64,000 nucleotides of DNA from contig NZ_JABMKZ010000015.1 in NCBI RefSeq assembly GCF_013204855.1, forward strand, positions 97,218 to 161,217. The letters run 5' to 3'. The stretch is from Paenibacillus alba. GTDB taxonomy: Bacteria > Bacillota > Bacilli > Paenibacillales > NBRC-103111. Below are positions 8,293 to 18,387 of this stretch, in pieces (position 1 is the stretch's first letter; each line of letters starts with the position of its first letter). The notes beneath the pieces were generated by a model. It searched no databases and was not told the origin of the DNA. It worked only from the letters and a program-made list of their open reading frames with translations. The position numbers and the translations under genes are program-made.

Positions 8293-8322
8293 ATTATCAA
8301 ATAACGCGGAGAAGGTAAACAA
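8293..8322 (-). promoter_or_regulatory. Candidate promoter of the asd T-box transcript
   Basis: On the minus strand TTGTTT (8317-8322) and GATAAT (8293-8298) are 18 bp apart and sit just upstream of the T-box stem I. Confidence 0.45.
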
Positions 8323-8394
8323 ATTTTTTCAAAATTCGAAAACATGACAAATTTGAGCCTAAAAATCACAACGTCCAGCAATGGTTCATTTGCT

Positions 8395-11300
8395 TTATTT
8401 TACTTGGACAAGTATCGTTTCATTCGCTGTGATTCGTGCCGCGACGCTCGTCGGCGGTGCATAATCGTCGGGAGCCATCATTTGAAACGCTCTAAATTTC
8501 GTCGGATCTTTCGCCCCGCCTATCCCGGAGCCCCACTCGATGTACCCTTCCCGGCTTCCGGCATCATTCTCATTGACTAACATAGAGAAACTGATAACAT
8601 TGCCTGCTGTCGGTAGGATTGGCTCAAATTCTCTCCAAGGCATCATTAAGCGGTATTTCGTCACCTTATGCTCCTCATCGCGGGAAACCTTTAAATCCAT
8701 ATCGCCATTATCATGGATGCCAAGAGGAATGCCTTCGGGCCCGTTATAAAAGTAAATCTGCGGTCCTTGCGGCGTTTGCGAAATGCCGATCTCATAATTG
8801 TAGGTAACCATGCCGGGAATGCCGCCTGCCATGCCAAACTGAATGCTGTCATTTTTGTATATTTCCTGTCCGACAAACGGGTACTTAAACACATCATCTA
8901 CAATATCTGCTTCTAAATAAAAATTCGTTTCATCCCAGGACAGATTAAAGCTTCCGCTTAAGTCATCAGGCCCAGTGTAAGAACCCGCTTGGATCCTGTT
9001 CGTTCCGGAACTCAAAAGAATAGGAACAGGTTCATCGGCTCCACCACGGTAAGCCACACGATTAAAATCAAGAGAACTGACAATTGGAATGGGATCATAG
9101 CCAGCTAAAACAATTGTGACATCCAGCGGATAGGACACCCCTTCCACAAATCCCGGTAACGGGATCGATTCCACAGCGCTCGAAGAAGGTGCAATCGTCC
9201 TTGTCGCGACCGTGCCGCTTAATTGACCGATCGACCAATCTATTTTCGCCAATTCCAGAGGTGTTGCGAGCGCATGGTTATCAATAATGACTTGCACAGT
9301 TGGATCAATCCCTGGTTCAGCTGCTAAGAATGGCTTGAGCTCAACGGTAAAGGGCTTTCGGAAGGGGATATCTGCATATACCAATCCGAGTGGATTGCCG
9401 TCCGCAGAAGTAAGCCTTCCACGGACAGACATGCTCCCCTCATGATCCTGACCAGGTACTTGGATCGAAAGGTTCGCAGTGGCATTTGCGGCAGCGGCAA
9501 AAGGATAGTTGCGCCCGTTTACTTCGATCATCCCCGATAAGGGAACGTTATCCGTATTGGTTACGCTCAGCTTCAGCTTGCCTTCCTCCCGAATGAGGGA
9601 GGTCTCACCGGCCAGAACGAACGTACGATCCTCTTGCATGCTCTCAATCGCCCCGTGAATATAGATCGGCTCACTGTTCAATGTCAAATGAACCTTTCCC
9701 CTAACAGGCGTATAGACGGTTTCGTTGCCCATATAATCAACAATCCGAATCGGTGTTTGTGTCCCTATCGCAACAGGTCTTGGTTGAACCGCCCACGCGG
9801 CCCGAACATCCTCACTGCCTTTCTTGAATAAATAATGATAATAGGAGCCTGCAGCAGACAGGTCTGTGTTAAAGCTGGCCCCTGACAACTGACGGATCAT
9901 GACAGCATAGGCCGTGAAAGCGGGTTTTGGCGTATAAGCGCCCAGTTCGTCAGCTTTATTGCGGATGAGGCCGAAATTATCCTCATTGTTGCTTTTATTC
10001 ACACCGTCGTTCATAAGATCATACCAGTAAATTTTCTCCACACCGTTCGCCAAGGAAAGGACGTACCCGCGCACCAAATCATCTGCCGATTTCTTTTCAC
10101 TGACTCCCGAAAGGCTGTTGTGTGTCGGCCAGCCAATTTCTGAAAGCCAGAGAGGAATCGTGTTTCCTCCGTTATATTTGCGAACCAGATCATTCACATC
10201 CTTGATTGATTTCACCAACAATTCAGGATCCTTTGGATACACGTACGGATGAATCGTCAGCGCATCCATATAATTCAGGCCGCCCAGCTTCATGACGGAC
10301 TCCAGCCAGGACATGGGGACGCCCGCCGTGGACATGCCGGAAACGATCGTGTCCGGATGTGCGGATTTAACGGTTTCATAGGTTTTCTTTAAGATTGGGA
10401 AATAATACTCCGGCTTGGAGTCGGCAGGTCCCGTTCCGCGATCCCCAAAGCCGATGTTAAACTCATTATAGACTTCCACCTGTTTCAAAAAGTGGGTATA
10501 GCTAGGCGCTGTTGCATCTGCTCCATTGTAAGCATCCAAAATTGCCTTCGCATGATTAGCAAAGCCCTCTCTGCCTTCATCGGTATAAGGCGTGCTGTTT
10601 GAATCATAGAGCGGATTGGTGAAAGCAAGCACCCACAGCTGATCCAGCGATTTTTCCCGGAAATCGTTCTGATACTCTGCGGCAACCGGAGATACAGGGA
10701 CAGTATAGACACCCTTCTGCTTCTCCACGGAGCCCCATTCCGAGGCTTCCCGCACATTTTTGATCCCTGCCTTGGCAATAAGCCTTGTTAACGTTGGACT
10801 CCAGCCTTTACTGGTCCAGGTAAAATGCGTATTGACGCCGAAAGGGGAATCGCTGAGCTGGCTCACATCGAATGGCGTCAAGACGGTAAAGCTCGTTTCG
10901 AGGGAGAGCGGATTTCGATTTTCCGACTCGGCCAGAACTTTTAGCGTAAAATACCCGCGTAATGAAGTCGGAAATGGAATCTGAACTGCTCCATTTTGCG
11001 GCGCGGCAGTGCCGGAAGCCACTTGCGAACCCCATACGTCCGCAATTTTCCAAGACACAGCCGTTCTACCTGTCTGAAGCTGCATGCTCAGATCTTCATT
11101 GCTCCAATATACGTTGCCGAGCTGTGTCTGGATCAATTTAGTATCCAGCGTCCTAGCCGTTGCGAAAGGACCATCCGAACTCCAAACTCCGACTTGTCCC
11201 GCTTCAATTTTAATCGTATATGACTTTCCAACTGTCAGCCCGCTTAACGTATAGTTCGTTGTACTACCGCTTACTGTGCCAACCAGAACGCCGCTAGCAT

Positions 11301-12894
11301 ATATGCGGTAAGCATCGGCGCCAATTGCAGGCGTCCAGCTTACGCCAATTTCGTCTTCTCCCTCCTTGACCACCGAAAGCTGCGGAGAATCCCCCCAACT
11401 AGGAGCGTCCTGATTCGCTCTATTCTTGGAAATCCGAAGATACGGTTTGTTGGCAGCATTTTCTTTACTGTTCATGCTAACGTTCAGTCCGTACTGTACT
11501 TCCTGACGAATCAGAAAACTTGCAGCTTTGTCTGCAGCCGACTGCCTTTTTACGTAAGCCGTTACATCCAGCTTGAACCATTTTGGCGTGCGGTCTACGG
11601 TAAAAGATTGAAGATAATCCTGCACCCCCGGTTTGCTGTTCCAGGTTGTCTCCGCTTCGTTCCATTGCTCCGAATCCGTACTATACAGTTGATTCGTCAC
11701 CGTCGTTCCGCCTCCATCGTTCGTTGAGGCATACACATACAGTTCAGCCGAACCGATATCCTGGATCACAGAGCCAAGATCAAACTTCAACAAGGCTTCC
11801 CGTGTCAAATCAGCTGAATTAGTCTTAACCAGCAGCGATGCATCATTCCCATAGTTAATATCTGCTTTTGTACCGCCGTTGACATAGGTATCGTTGGTCG
11901 GAACCAGCTTTTGCTCGATCATGGGCAAGGTTACACGGGCTTGCGGGCCGTTATGAGACCAATTTAACGCAGTGTCGGCGGCTTCAACCGAGAACTCATA
12001 GGTTTCACCTGGTATTAAAGAAACAGCGTCATAGCTGGATATCGCACCTCTCACGCTGCCCAGCAGATGACCATTCGCATAAATCCGATATCCCAAAATG
12101 CCTGAAGTATCTTGGGCATGCAGCCATTCAAGCCGCACCGAAGTCGAGCTTGTCACCACGCTAGCAAGCTGCGCGCCTGCCGGCCAGAGTGGGGGATCCG
12201 TATCCGCCGTGCTTGCAGGCATATAAGTGACAGTTAAATAGGGCTTATTGGCTGCTTCCATACTCTGTAAGCTGACAAAACAATTGGCAAGACTTGTGTC
12301 TATCAGAGCTAAACTTGCTGTTTGATCGGCAAGCTGCTCAGTGGCAATATACGAAGAGACATCCGTTGAATACCACTGGGCCGGCTTATTGTTTAACATC
12401 GTGATGGGAGACGCAACGGAGCTTCCTTTCACAGGGCTGGCATTCCAAGTAATTTCAGTTCCTAACCAAGTGTCACTAGACACCTCGTACACGCTCAAAC
12501 TGACCGATTTTCCCGTAGGCTGCGCTCCATCTGCAACGGCTCCGTACAGATTAAGCGTTGCTCCCGTAATCACTCCGGGAATACCCTTTAAATCGAATTT
12601 AATGAAAGCTTCCCGCTTATCCACGGCATTGGTACCCGAATAGTTCTTTATTTGCAGCTGGCTTGGCGTTGTTGCTCCAAACTTCGTCTCCGCGTTGGTG
12701 CCTCCCCTAACAAAGGCATCATCCGAAGCGTACACCTGAACAGTAATCGGTGTTTGCGTCTGAACTGCCGTCCCTGTTGAAGCGGTAACCTCGCGTGGAA
12801 CCATTCCGATACTGCTCGTGAATAGGATGACAAAACTAATAAAAGCTGCGATTCTCATTCTTCCATTTCTCAATTTGAAAGCTAGTAAATTCAC
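8395..12894 (-). CDS. Secreted modular clan GH-A-like glycosidase with DNRLRE, FnIII and CBM9-like domains
   Basis: 1499-aa exported protein, probably acting on polysaccharide outside the cell. Order: signal peptide (1-39); a DNRLRE/CBM96-like beta domain (about 50-225); fibronectin type III (about 238-323); a second DNRLRE domain (about 328-490); a second FnIII (about 500-582); a TIM-barrel hydrolase (about 684-1010); beta linker domains; and a C-terminal CBM9-like domain (about 1310-1490). In the barrel, VYNEFN gives a likely acid/base E811 and LSEIGWPT a likely nucleophile E919, as in clan GH-A (GH39/GH5-like). Start is GTG at 12894, after GAAGGAGG. It ends the locus served by the upstream LplBC transporter. 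The exact GH family is not settled. Confidence 0.85.
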   Translation of the reverse strand: MNLLAFKLRNGRMRIAAFISFVILFTSSIGMVPREVTASTGTAVQTQTPITVQVYASDDAFVRGGTNAETKFGATTPSQLQIKNYSGTNAVDKREAFIKFDLKGIPGVITGATLNLYGAVADGAQPTGKSVSLSVYEVSSDTWLGTEITWNASPVKGSSVASPITMLNNKPAQWYSTDVSSYIATEQLADQTASLALIDTSLANCFVSLQSMEAANKPYLTVTYMPASTADTDPPLWPAGAQLASVVTSSTSVRLEWLHAQDTSGILGYRIYANGHLLGSVRGAISSYDAVSLIPGETYEFSVEAADTALNWSHNGPQARVTLPMIEQKLVPTNDTYVNGGTKADINYGNDASLLVKTNSADLTREALLKFDLGSVIQDIGSAELYVYASTNDGGGTTVTNQLYSTDSEQWNEAETTWNSKPGVQDYLQSFTVDRTPKWFKLDVTAYVKRQSAADKAASFLIRQEVQYGLNVSMNSKENAANKPYLRISKNRANQDAPSWGDSPQLSVVKEGEDEIGVSWTPAIGADAYRIYASGVLVGTVSGSTTNYTLSGLTVGKSYTIKIEAGQVGVWSSDGPFATARTLDTKLIQTQLGNVYWSNEDLSMQLQTGRTAVSWKIADVWGSQVASGTAAPQNGAVQIPFPTSLRGYFTLKVLAESENRNPLSLETSFTVLTPFDVSQLSDSPFGVNTHFTWTSKGWSPTLTRLIAKAGIKNVREASEWGSVEKQKGVYTVPVSPVAAEYQNDFREKSLDQLWVLAFTNPLYDSNSTPYTDEGREGFANHAKAILDAYNGADATAPSYTHFLKQVEVYNEFNIGFGDRGTGPADSKPEYYFPILKKTYETVKSAHPDTIVSGMSTAGVPMSWLESVMKLGGLNYMDALTIHPYVYPKDPELLVKSIKDVNDLVRKYNGGNTIPLWLSEIGWPTHNSLSGVSEKKSADDLVRGYVLSLANGVEKIYWYDLMNDGVNKSNNEDNFGLIRNKADELGAYTPKPAFTAYAVMIRQLSGASFNTDLSAAGSYYHYLFKKGSEDVRAAWAVQPRPVAIGTQTPIRIVDYMGNETVYTPVRGKVHLTLNSEPIYIHGAIESMQEDRTFVLAGETSLIREEGKLKLSVTNTDNVPLSGMIEVNGRNYPFAAAANATANLSIQVPGQDHEGSMSVRGRLTSADGNPLGLVYADIPFRKPFTVELKPFLAAEPGIDPTVQVIIDNHALATPLELAKIDWSIGQLSGTVATRTIAPSSSAVESIPLPGFVEGVSYPLDVTIVLAGYDPIPIVSSLDFNRVAYRGGADEPVPILLSSGTNRIQAGSYTGPDDLSGSFNLSWDETNFYLEADIVDDVFKYPFVGQEIYKNDSIQFGMAGGIPGMVTYNYEIGISQTPQGPQIYFYNGPEGIPLGIHDNGDMDLKVSRDEEHKVTKYRLMMPWREFEPILPTAGNVISFSMLVNENDAGSREGYIEWGSGIGGAKDPTKFRAFQMMAPDDYAPPTSVAARITANETILVQVK

Positions 12895-12937
12895 TTTATT
12901 TACCTCCTTCGTAAAATTTCACAGTTCCTTACCACCA

Positions 12938-12951
12938 AGAAAGCGCTTACA
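12938..12951 (-). promoter_or_regulatory. CcpA cre-like site ahead of the secreted glycosidase
   Basis: TGTAAGCGCTTTCT on the minus strand matches the cre consensus at nearly all positions, 44 bp upstream of the GTG start. Its place between genes suggests that the glycosidase has its own carbon-repressed transcription. Confidence 0.6.
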
Positions 12952-12995
12952 ATTACTGTGGAAGCATCTCTGCCGTTGGGCAGAAATACTTTTTA

Positions 12996-14732
12996 TTAAC
13001 TATGCAGCAAAACAGTCCGATTAGCTGGCTTTTTCCCGAGTGTCAACGAAATAAGCTGCTCAGGTGTTGCCAGCGACGCTTGAACGGCATGCTCCGAAGG
13101 GCTTACCGCTGCTCCACTTTCAAGCCGCTCGGCATGCTTCGAGAACGTCAATGAGAACAGGAGCAACGCCTCCTCCATTGTATGAAAATCGATTTCGGCT
13201 CTTTCTCCTTGATACAACACATAGTCCAGAAGTTTCGTTGACCCTTCTTCTGTGATTTCCCAGCGGAACGGGCCGAATCCATCCATGGCTCCATATAAGG
13301 AACGTACAGACATAATCGTAGTTCCCAGAACGGCTTCAACCGTATCCTCATTGATTGCTAAGCATTCAGGAGCCATCCCGGAATAGCCAATTTCTATCCG
13401 CACGCGAAGATCCGAAGCCATCATACGCCCGTGGATAGGATCGAGATTCACATGGGTATCCCCTCCGTCCAAGGCAAATTGGAAGCCAAACAACACGGAG
13501 GATTTCTTCTGCTCGCTTTTAAACACCGCAGAACAGAAATCATAGTCATCGTGCAGGAAACGCAGACGCATATAACTGCACTCGCCCTCCTCTGTCCGGG
13601 CATAAGCCAGCAGGTTGCGGCACTGGTTCCACATCACATTGTGATTGAACGATCCTAAGGCATAGTCTGGTGTCAGATACGTATAGGCTACTCTTGTCGC
13701 AAACTCAGGGTACTCAGGGAGCGCCTGCACGACTTCTCGAACGTTAATATCCGTAAACAGTTGACGCCAGCTCTCCGGGCATCGTACGCCATGACAATAC
13801 CATTCAGAATTATAAATGAATTGATCTTCCTCGATTAACGGTATTTGTCCCCCGCAAGCCATGTACAAGAAGGATAAATGAGAAAGGGAAAGGAACGACT
13901 GATAAGAACGGGCATGTGGACCCGACCACTGTTTAAGATAAGGGTGAAAATGCTCCGCAACGGTCTTCCAAGTGACATCAAGCAGTTCATTTGTCAGCGT
14001 TAATGCTTCTTCCGTTTGCGTGAGGGCGGCTAATACCGATAGATCCAAAATCGCTAACGTCGTATAAGCAGGGCTATTGTATTCCAGAAAAGCTCCGGAT
14101 TGTATCGTATAATCGTATAACCTTCTCAGCCGAGCAAGGCCATAGTCGACATACCGCTGTTCAAGCATCAGTTCCCCAGCGATTAGCGTCACGAATGCGC
14201 CCATAATTGCAATGTTCGTATAATCCGGCCCGACATTCCGTTTCATAATCGCTTCGCAGCTGCCAATGATCGCTTTCTTCATCAAGCTGATCAGATCATC
14301 AGGGATAATAGTGCTGTGTCTGATCAAAATAAGCAGCAGGCGCTTGCCGCAGAAATCTGCCCAGTTCCAATCAGGCGGCGACATCTGAGCAAGCGGTTCC
14401 TCCCAAAACCACGACCAGATCCCGAAGGTCGGAGAATCCGGTTGCTGATCTTGAAGAGAAAGGACAGTTCTCAAAGCGTCGAATGCTCTCTCTCGATATA
14501 ATGCCTCTCCGCTGTCGAGGATAGCCAAAGCGTAATCAAGCGTTTCCCTAATCGGATGTATATATTCCGCTTCCTTGATCAACGTATGATAACCTGGACT
14601 TGTGAACGGTCTGCGAAGCATGTTAATGTCCGTATTGTAATCAGGATGCAGGAGCTCTACGGATTCCCTTATTTTGAAAAGCCAAATGGATTCTTCCTCT
14701 TTGATTCGTTCAGACGCGAAGCTGTGTCGCAT
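12996..14732 (-). CDS. Unassigned 578-aa helical-toroid-like protein of a polysaccharide locus
   Basis: I do not recognise a named family. The first 330 residues are mostly amphipathic helices with motifs such as GIWSWFWEEPLAQ, DWNWADFCGK, FLEYNSPAYT and GPHARSYQ, which recall the (alpha/alpha)6 barrels of polysaccharide lyases and related hydrolases; the C-terminal 200 residues look beta-rich. There is no signal peptide, so it would act on imported oligosaccharide. The ATG at 14732 is preferred over 14738 because GGAGGT abuts the first ATG but lies 6 bp before the second. It is encoded between the solute-binding protein and the secreted glycosidase, which supports a catabolic role. Confidence 0.7.
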   Translation of the reverse strand: MRHSFASERIKEEESIWLFKIRESVELLHPDYNTDINMLRRPFTSPGYHTLIKEAEYIHPIRETLDYALAILDSGEALYRERAFDALRTVLSLQDQQPDSPTFGIWSWFWEEPLAQMSPPDWNWADFCGKRLLLILIRHSTIIPDDLISLMKKAIIGSCEAIMKRNVGPDYTNIAIMGAFVTLIAGELMLEQRYVDYGLARLRRLYDYTIQSGAFLEYNSPAYTTLAILDLSVLAALTQTEEALTLTNELLDVTWKTVAEHFHPYLKQWSGPHARSYQSFLSLSHLSFLYMACGGQIPLIEEDQFIYNSEWYCHGVRCPESWRQLFTDINVREVVQALPEYPEFATRVAYTYLTPDYALGSFNHNVMWNQCRNLLAYARTEEGECSYMRLRFLHDDYDFCSAVFKSEQKKSSVLFGFQFALDGGDTHVNLDPIHGRMMASDLRVRIEIGYSGMAPECLAINEDTVEAVLGTTIMSVRSLYGAMDGFGPFRWEITEEGSTKLLDYVLYQGERAEIDFHTMEEALLLFSLTFSKHAERLESGAAVSPSEHAVQASLATPEQLISLTLGKKPANRTVLLHS

Positions 14733-14823
14733 TGCCATACCTCCATGATCACCAGACGGGAGCTTCTTCCAAGATGAGCTGGCTTCCGCCCCCGTGCCAG
14801 TTGCAGATTTATTATCCTTCGTA

Positions 14824-16404
14824 TTATTTTAACATGCTTTTATTTTTCTCGTACCACTCTTGCGCCAGCTTCTCCACGTTGTCTCCGCCAAGACGCTTCC
14901 ATTCTTTCCGCAGTTCACTGAGTCCATCCTGAGGCGACATGGATTTACCGCCGGTAACGACTTTGGCCTCGATTTGCTGGGCAATCGGATTGAATGTCGC
15001 AATCAATTGAGTCATTTCCGGAAGATCGGGATTAAACGGAATGTCTCTGCGGTATTTATTTTTTAACGCCAACTCCAGCGACTTCGCCTTTTGCTTGGCA
15101 TAGTTCTGGGATGCTTCATCCTTGGCAGCCATCAGCGGAATTTGCTCCGGTTTCATGATGTAATCAATTAAAAGCGCATATTCACTCGCATAGCCAACTT
15201 CCTTCGTAAATTTCTCTTGGTCGATTCTCTGACGAACACCATCAACCGTTTTGTAGTGGATATTCTCTTCCCCGTTTTTGAGCGATATCCAACCGTCCTT
15301 CAGCATCCAGTCCAACGCTTGAATGGCGGATTTGATTTCATCTTCCTTCATTTTGCTGTTGAAGGCCGTAAATACGCTTGGCGGCGCTTCTTGGTACAGC
15401 CCGTTCTTCCCATACTTGGTGCTCACCGATTCAAGGGGCACCAACTTAGCGGTGGGCACATTTTTCAGGAGCTCGCTATTGGCCGCCTGAATATCCCAAT
15501 TAGCCAAATAAATGCCCGCTTTCCCGGTCGTCAACAGCTGGCTGGACCGCTGGAAGTTCGTGTCTGTAATGTATTCTTTGTCAATTAGACCTTCATCAAA
15601 GAGCTGCTTCTGGAAAGCCAGAGAATCTGCATAACGGTCGAGCACTCTTCCGAATTGAAGCTTGCCGCCCTCCACATACCACTGGTTTTCTTGGGTGAAA
15701 AATAACGTGCGGAAAATACTCGTAGCACTCGTGCTTAACGCGAATGGTACGGTATCCGCTTTGCCGTTGCCATCTGGGTCGCCGTCTTTGAACTTGCGTG
15801 CGACATCCAGCAGTTCCTCTAACGTGGTCGGCGCTTTCAGACCAAGCTTATCCAACCAATCCTGACGAATCCATATCCCATGATTCGCAACGGTATCCCG
15901 TTCATATGAGACCGCATACATTTTCCCATTGATGGTCAGGTAAGGCTTAAGGTCTGGATGTTTCTCCAAATATGCCTTGAACGTCGTACTGTACTTGTTG
16001 ATGTAATCGTCAATTGGCTGAATTGCTCCTTGATTGGCTAGCTGGCTAATATAATTCCGATCATATTCCCAGATCAGATTAGGCGCCTCGCCAGAAGCGA
16101 TCAAGGCATTCAGTTTAGGCTGTGCCTGATTTCGCGTAACTGGAACCCATTTTATTTTCACAGGCGAATTTTCATTGATCCACTTCGTCCATCGATTGTT
16201 CTCGTAGTCCCCTTCCGCTGTTGCAACGGCACCACGATCAAACATGGAGGCGCTTATTTCCTTTTTGGGACCAGCCGCCGCAGGCGTTGAGCCGGCCGAA
16301 GCACTCGGCTGAGCCACGCCTGTCTGGGTGCTGCAAGCAGCAAGCATCGTCAATGACAAGGCTGTGGCGAGAACCATTTTTCCTGCATGTTTTAGCTTTT
16401 TCAT
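14824..16404 (-). CDS. Carbohydrate ABC transporter solute-binding lipoprotein (LplA-like)
   Basis: 526-aa extracellular solute-binding protein, family 1. The signal peptide ends in the lipobox LAAC (cysteine at about residue 24), so it is membrane anchored. The mature part has the DRNYISQLANQGAIQPIDDYI region and the substrate-domain run WIRQDWLDKLGLKAPTTLEE that mark LplA-type binding proteins. The ATG follows AAAAGGGGATG. It is encoded after the permeases LplC and LplB and probably delivers oligosaccharides released by the locus's secreted enzymes. No ATPase is encoded here, as is usual when a shared MsmX-type ATPase is used. Confidence 0.92.
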   Translation of the reverse strand: MKKLKHAGKMVLATALSLTMLAACSTQTGVAQPSASAGSTPAAAGPKKEISASMFDRGAVATAEGDYENNRWTKWINENSPVKIKWVPVTRNQAQPKLNALIASGEAPNLIWEYDRNYISQLANQGAIQPIDDYINKYSTTFKAYLEKHPDLKPYLTINGKMYAVSYERDTVANHGIWIRQDWLDKLGLKAPTTLEELLDVARKFKDGDPDGNGKADTVPFALSTSATSIFRTLFFTQENQWYVEGGKLQFGRVLDRYADSLAFQKQLFDEGLIDKEYITDTNFQRSSQLLTTGKAGIYLANWDIQAANSELLKNVPTAKLVPLESVSTKYGKNGLYQEAPPSVFTAFNSKMKEDEIKSAIQALDWMLKDGWISLKNGEENIHYKTVDGVRQRIDQEKFTKEVGYASEYALLIDYIMKPEQIPLMAAKDEASQNYAKQKAKSLELALKNKYRRDIPFNPDLPEMTQLIATFNPIAQQIEAKVVTGGKSMSPQDGLSELRKEWKRLGGDNVEKLAQEWYEKNKSMLK

Positions 16405-16470
16405 TTCTACTTCATCCCCTTTTCATGATTCCTTACATGTAGCGTTCAAGAAGCGTTTCACTCCTGGCTA

Positions 16471-17364
16471 TCAGCCTTTGACAGATCCAATCAAAACACC
16501 TTTGACAAAGTGTTTCTGAAGAAACGGATACACGCATAGAATCGGCATGATGGCAATCACGATAGCAGCCGCTTTGATCGATTCCGGCGTAAGAACGACC
16601 TGGCTCAGGTCATCATTTCCTCCAGCATTGTTTAGTAAATTGTTATCCACCTTATCGACCATCTGATACAGCTTCACCATGACGGTTAATTTGGCTGATT
16701 TCGTAATATACAACATGACGTTAAAATAACTGTTCCACCAACCCACGGCATAAAACAAGGACAAGGCGGCCATAATCGGCTTGCAAAGGGGCATGAAAAT
16801 TTGCAGTAGAATTCGCCAATCGCCGGCTCCATCTATCGCCGCTGATTCTTCAATCTCCTCTGGCAAGCCCTCCATAAATGATTTCATGACAAACATGTTA
16901 TAGGTACTGATGAGTGCAGGCAGCCAGACCGCCCAATAGGAATTCATGATGCCCAGCGTTTTCACGAGAATGAAATTAGGGATGAGCCCTGTGACGAACA
17001 GCATGGTAAATGTAATGAACATGAGCAGCGGCTTACGCCCTATCAGCCTGCGCCTTGAAAGTGGATATGCCGCAAGAATCGTCATCACGATGTTGAACAC
17101 TGTTCCTACAATCGTTACAACAATCGTATTGCGAAGCGCTAAGATCAACTGTCCATCCTCGAACAAACGCTGATACGCCACAGTATTGAACTCAATTGGC
17201 CATAAGAAAACTTCGCCTGAATTAATCGCTCTGCTGCTGCTGAAGGAAGCAGCAATCTCATACCAGAAAGGGAATAAGGTCAAGACAGAGATGATGCCGA
17301 GAAAGAGGTAAGCCATGACCATGCCAAGTTGGGAGGCCCAACTTTTTTTCGTATTAAGCATCAT
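16471..17364 (-). CDS. Carbohydrate ABC transporter permease, LplC/YesQ type
   Basis: 297-aa inner-membrane permease with six predicted helices and the EAA loop EIEESAAIDGAGDWRIL (about residues 190-206) that docks the ATPase. The C-terminus QKHFVKGVLIGSVKG is a hallmark of this permease type. Its ATG abuts the LplB stop, so translation is coupled. Confidence 0.93.
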   Translation of the reverse strand: MMLNTKKSWASQLGMVMAYLFLGIISVLTLFPFWYEIAASFSSSRAINSGEVFLWPIEFNTVAYQRLFEDGQLILALRNTIVVTIVGTVFNIVMTILAAYPLSRRRLIGRKPLLMFITFTMLFVTGLIPNFILVKTLGIMNSYWAVWLPALISTYNMFVMKSFMEGLPEEIEESAAIDGAGDWRILLQIFMPLCKPIMAALSLFYAVGWWNSYFNVMLYITKSAKLTVMVKLYQMVDKVDNNLLNNAGGNDDLSQVVLTPESIKAAAIVIAIMPILCVYPFLQKHFVKGVLIGSVKG

Positions 17365-18339
17365 TTACCACAGCCCCCGTTCGCCGGAAATCCGGATCAA
17401 TCTGTTCACACCAACGACCAGAATTAAGCTGATAACGGATTGAAACAGCCCGATCGCCGTTGTGTAGCTGTAGTCCATATTTTGCAAACCTACCCTGTAA
17501 ACATACGTACTGATGACATCCGCCACATCCAGAACGGAATTGTTTTGGAGAACGAGTGTCTGCTCCAAGCCTACATCCATCATTTGCCCTATCCTCAGAA
17601 TTAAAAGAATCGCCATCGTTCCACGAATACCCGGCAGTGTAATGTGCCAAATTTGGCGTATTCTTCCGGCTCCGTCCATCTTGGACGCCTCATAGAGCTG
17701 AGGGTCAATCGTAGCCATTGCCGCCAGATACAGAATCGTCCCCCAACCCGCCTCCCTCCAAATGCCGGATAAGGTATAAACGAAGGGCCACCAGAACGAA
17801 TCGGCCATGAAATAAACGGATTCACCACCGGATAATTTCTTTAGAATCAGATTGACGATTCCTGTGCTAGGCGAGAGCATCGCGATAACAATTCCACCCA
17901 AAACAGCCCATGAAATAAAATGGGGAACGTACAGTAAATTTTGCACAATCCGTTTGTACCATTCCCTGCGTACTTCATTCAGCAAGAGAGCAAGGATAAT
18001 CGGCACCGGAAATCCGAAAACAAGACTATACAAATTAAGCACCAATGTATTTCTCAATATTCTCCAGAAATCCAAGCTCTCAAATAGCATTTGGAAATGC
18101 TTGAATCCAACCCACTGGCTTCCAAAAATACCGTCAACAAACCGGTAATTCTTAAAAGCAATAATCTCCCCAATCATCGGAACGTATTTGAACAAGACAT
18201 AAAAGCCAATGACCGGTAGAAGCATCGAATATAAATATTTATCCTGCTTTAACCTTCTCCGTACTGCCGGCCAGAATACGCCGGTTTTGGCCTTTTGTGT
18301 CCCGTTCTGCGTGCCTACGCTCGGGACCTTCCCCCACAT
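17365..18339 (-). CDS. Carbohydrate ABC transporter permease, LplB/YesP type
   Basis: 324-aa permease. A basic cytoplasmic N-terminus precedes YSMLLPVIGFYVLFKYVPMIG (first helix), and the EAA loop reads LYEASKMDGAGRIRQIWHITLPG. Together with LplC and the binding protein it forms an oligosaccharide importer. It is the first gene of the transport operon, 172 bp after the AraC regulator's stop, with a candidate promoter in the gap. Confidence 0.93.
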   Translation of the reverse strand: MWGKVPSVGTQNGTQKAKTGVFWPAVRRRLKQDKYLYSMLLPVIGFYVLFKYVPMIGEIIAFKNYRFVDGIFGSQWVGFKHFQMLFESLDFWRILRNTLVLNLYSLVFGFPVPIILALLLNEVRREWYKRIVQNLLYVPHFISWAVLGGIVIAMLSPSTGIVNLILKKLSGGESVYFMADSFWWPFVYTLSGIWREAGWGTILYLAAMATIDPQLYEASKMDGAGRIRQIWHITLPGIRGTMAILLILRIGQMMDVGLEQTLVLQNNSVLDVADVISTYVYRVGLQNMDYSYTTAIGLFQSVISLILVVGVNRLIRISGERGLW

Positions 18340-18387
18340 GTCGTCTCACCCTTTCGCCTTCGTCATCTGTCATTCGATTACGTTTTG

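Noticed and set aside
14732..14738. ATG 14738 as the start of the 578-aa protein gene
   Set aside because: GGAGGT touches this codon; the ATG 6 bp later has proper spacing.
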